Assembly (NCBI RefSeq): GCF_021155765.1
Contig: NC_060113.1
Coordinates: 5,719,001 to 5,783,000 of the forward strand
Origin: Diprion similis
Lineage: Eukaryota; Arthropoda; Insecta; Hymenoptera; Diprionidae
Direction of reading: 5' to 3'
Length of the DNA: 64,000 bases
Shown: one piece after another, positions 61,680-64,000 of the stretch
Numbering within the stretch: position 1 is the first letter of the stretch
How the letters are laid out: every line of letters begins with the position of its first letter
Position numbers and translations under genes: made by a program
Notes under the pieces: model-generated
What the model was told of the DNA's origin: nothing
The model's database searches: none
What the model saw: only the letters and a program-made list of their open reading frames with translations

Positions 61680-63551
61680 CTAATTCATGGCCTCATTGTT
61701 GGACTGTCTCGGTGCATCCTTCTTCAGATAGCGGTTGAAGTAAATCTCCGCAATGAAGAAGCAGAGACTAATAAAGAGTCCAACCCCCCAAACGTAGAAG
61801 CTCATCATCTGGGTCTGAAGCGACAATTTCTTCAACGGTCTCTCCGCAGATGTATAAATTATCGAATCCCCTGACAGTAAGTCCTGCAGATAACCGTGCT
61901 CTTTCCAGTACTGATCCAGGCCAGCCTCCTTGCAGGCGAGAACAACACTGTCAATTTTTTCAAGGTACGGCGACCCGTAAGGAACGAAGTAAGCCCCGAA
62001 ATCCGGGATGAAATATTCCTTCATAATGTGGTAAAGGGGCACGCCATTTTCAAAGAGGATCTTTCGCCTCGCCATGTACTCTGCCATGCTATTTGGAAAG
62101 GCGTAAGCTTCGTCACGGTGGCTCGCCATGTACACCACATACTCCACAGTCTGGAAAGTAAACACCTTCAAGCCTAACTCTTGCCTCGGGAGATGCTCGG
62201 CGGTGTTTTGTAAGGTCCATAGTGTTTTCGTCCGCTGGCGAAGTTGAGGCAGCGTGTCGATTTCGCGATGATAAGACAAGGTAGCCAGGACGCTGTACAA
62301 CGAACCCTGATACGCGCTTAGGATGAGCAGAGAGAACATCATCAACATCGTGAAGGTAATCCTTTCCACCAGTTCTTGGTGCCTGTTCACCAAACCCATA
62401 CCCAGGAAAATTCCTAGGGTTCGGAAAAGAGCATTATCTATTATTCCCCGAAGCTTGTTAAATGTGTGCAAATAAACAGAGAAAACTGCTAGAGTAGTTA
62501 GCACGCAAATCCATGTAGCTTTGTCGTAGGTTGCGAGTAGACTCGGTATTTTGATGCCACTCTTTGGTGCCAGAATTCGGATATCTCCTTTAACCACGGG
62601 ATACGAACGTTCGATACGTTCCTCAAATTTTGTGGCAAATGGCATATAATTAAGCCACAATTCGTAACCACTGAAGTGATGGTCCCCCCAAGTTTTGTAG
62701 CGATATGTAACGTTTTGGTAGGAAAGAATTTGGCTTTCTGTAAGATTGATGGAACTTGAACTGGCGTTCATGGCCTTGTAGATTGCTTTAGCGTGGCTAA
62801 AATCTAAACCGAATATTTTGAATCTCCTCTCGTTTTCTACCCACTTTACTACGTTACTGCCAGAGTACGGAATGTACTTGGACCTAATCGGGTACCCGTT
62901 AGTGTTGCGGAGCTTGTCGTAGAACATTCCTGACCAATTCACAACTTCCTGCATCTGAAGATGGTGATTAAGGTATGGATTATAGGTGTAAGCTTCTCCT
63001 CGATTATGGATAATTACTGCGACATTGAGAACTCGGTGATTCCAGCATTCGTTAAAAACCATCTCTAGCTCGGCTGCGTTCGGCTTTATTACAGCAAAAA
63101 TCAAATGCTCAGCTCTTGGGTTCCACGCATATTTCAAACGAAGTTTTGAAAATTTGTAAAAAAAATCATGAACGTTAACCGTCATGAATATGACTGACCT
63201 GAAGTTCTCCATGCTTGAAATGAGCCCAATACTTTTATTGGCAATCGTATCGTCAGTGGACTCAAGATTCAAAGTCAAATACGTTTGAGCCATTGCTTTC
63301 ATCAGCTTTCCCAACATACCGTCACAAGCTGAGCAACCTCGACGTGACAAAACAACGTTGACCGTTGTCTTAGCAGACTGACGCTTTGCCAATTGAAACA
63401 ATAAAACTTCATAATCGTCTGTTAAATAATCCTCGTACTCAAATGTTCCTTGAAGCGAAGACCTCAATGATGAATTTTTTTCGTCAGATTTTTCAATTAG
63501 AAAAACAGCAACGAAAAACGTGACAATAACACAAAACATAATCTTGCACAT
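61680..63551 (-). CDS. Ionotropic receptor (divergent IR family), 623 aa, intronless
   Basis: A ligand-gated cation-channel-like chemoreceptor of the insect IR branch of ionotropic glutamate receptors, expected in the membrane of sensory neurons. It is one uninterrupted frame. Residues 1-20 are hydrophobic (leader), followed by an N-terminal/S1 region to about 340. M1 is at about 345-364 (ATWICVLTTLAVFSVYLHTF), the pore loop at about 372-387 (ALFRTLGIFLGMGL), and M3 at about 397-421 ending LSAYQGSLYSVL, where glutamate receptors have SYTANLAAF. The S2 lobe covers 425-578 and M4 is at about 582-604. The SAYQGSL motif and weak conservation place it among fast-evolving divergent IRs, not the IR8a/IR25a co-receptors. 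The ATG at 63551 follows an in-frame stop about 60 bp upstream. Two broken relatives lie at 53.7 and 58.1 kb. Ligand unknown; an exact orthologue cannot be named. Confidence 0.92.
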   Translation of the reverse strand: MCKIMFCVIVTFFVAVFLIEKSDEKNSSLRSSLQGTFEYEDYLTDDYEVLLFQLAKRQSAKTTVNVVLSRRGCSACDGMLGKLMKAMAQTYLTLNLESTDDTIANKSIGLISSMENFRSVIFMTVNVHDFFYKFSKLRLKYAWNPRAEHLIFAVIKPNAAELEMVFNECWNHRVLNVAVIIHNRGEAYTYNPYLNHHLQMQEVVNWSGMFYDKLRNTNGYPIRSKYIPYSGSNVVKWVENERRFKIFGLDFSHAKAIYKAMNASSSSINLTESQILSYQNVTYRYKTWGDHHFSGYELWLNYMPFATKFEERIERSYPVVKGDIRILAPKSGIKIPSLLATYDKATWICVLTTLAVFSVYLHTFNKLRGIIDNALFRTLGIFLGMGLVNRHQELVERITFTMLMMFSLLILSAYQGSLYSVLATLSYHREIDTLPQLRQRTKTLWTLQNTAEHLPRQELGLKVFTFQTVEYVVYMASHRDEAYAFPNSMAEYMARRKILFENGVPLYHIMKEYFIPDFGAYFVPYGSPYLEKIDSVVLACKEAGLDQYWKEHGYLQDLLSGDSIIYTSAERPLKKLSLQTQMMSFYVWGVGLFISLCFFIAEIYFNRYLKKDAPRQSNNEAMN

Positions 63552-63650
63552 ATCTACTTCACTGTTCGACAGTTCGGAATCAAATAAACAGTTTTCTAGG
63601 TAAGAAAAATTGGATCACATGACCTAGTGGATGTCAAATGTCTCGATACC

Positions 63651-63741
63651 TGATTATGTTTACTTTCACCACGTTTTGAGAGTGTACAATCAGACGTTAC
63701 CGACACTCGATGGAATATTTGCATACCAATTGTAGCGATTT
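63651..63741 (-). promoter_or_regulatory. Conserved 91-bp block upstream of the intact IR
   Basis: Partner of 54326-54416, about 100 bp before the IR start codon. It is retained at higher similarity than the neighbouring coding sequence, which suggests a functional 5' element or a recent conversion. No TATA box is obvious. Confidence 0.6.
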
Positions 63742-64000
63742 GTCAAGTGTAATGATACTTTATCAATAAAAGCATGGAATGCGTCGACTACCATTCTGAA
63801 ATACAATGATACTTTTTGCTGGAAATCATGCGATGTGTTATGGCTATTCAATTTGCTTGTACTCCTGTATCATTCATCGTTTCCATAAGCTTTTAAATCT
63901 TGAAAACCTTTTTTGCTCAAATTTTCTTTACATTTTCACGCAAACCATCAACACATCCATAGTTGATTGTAAACGTGTTATTTACCGAACTGTGCTCCTT

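Overview
The window is AT-rich eukaryotic DNA from an insect. It holds a tandem cluster of eleven cuticular-protein genes of the RR-2 (Rebers-Riddiford, CPR) family, and at the right-hand end one ionotropic receptor (IR) gene with two decayed relatives. Two things point to an insect: the RR-2 chitin-binding domain, and TATA boxes paired with a TCAGT/TCATT initiator. The tail repeats would suit Hymenoptera, but I cannot fix the order or species from the sequence.

Layout: 1-8.2 kb has no gene (77-bp minisatellite at 3.9 kb). CPR1 (+) lies at 8.3-10.0 kb and has a MITE in its intron. 10.1-15.5 kb has no gene (foldback elements). CPR2 (+) is at 15.6-16.4 kb, CPR3 (-) at 17.5-18.7 kb and CPR4 (-) at 20.8-22.6 kb, with a TTAA-flanked foldback element between CPR3 and CPR4. 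22.7-32.5 kb has no gene. CPR5 (+) is at 32.6-34.5 kb and CPR6 (+) at 39.0-40.9 kb. CPR7 (-) at 43.8-45.1 kb and CPR8 (+) at 46.7-48.2 kb form a head-to-head inverted pair. CPR9, CPR10 and CPR11 (all +) lie at 51.6-60.8 kb, and each is followed by an IR copy on the minus strand: two broken copies, then one intact 623-codon gene. CPR numbers are my own left-to-right labels.

All eleven CPR genes share one architecture: TATA box, initiator 33-35 bp downstream (not found for CPR3), a 12-nt first coding exon (MAFK or similar), a phase-0 intron of 0.33-1.5 kb that splits the signal peptide, and one GC-rich second exon carrying the RR-2 domain and an Ala/Pro/Val/Tyr-rich tail. Secreted RR-2 proteins bind chitin in stiff cuticle. 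Shared promoters and close sequence suggest joint regulation through the moult cycle, but that is inference.

The main discoveries concern how the cluster evolves. A CPR-IR unit was duplicated to three copies. CPR10 is a mosaic: its promoter, intron and 5' exon match CPR11 almost base for base, while its 3' exon matches CPR9. CPR7/CPR8 is an inverted duplication whose intron is also strongly conserved. I found no prokaryotic-type system, RNA gene or CRISPR array.
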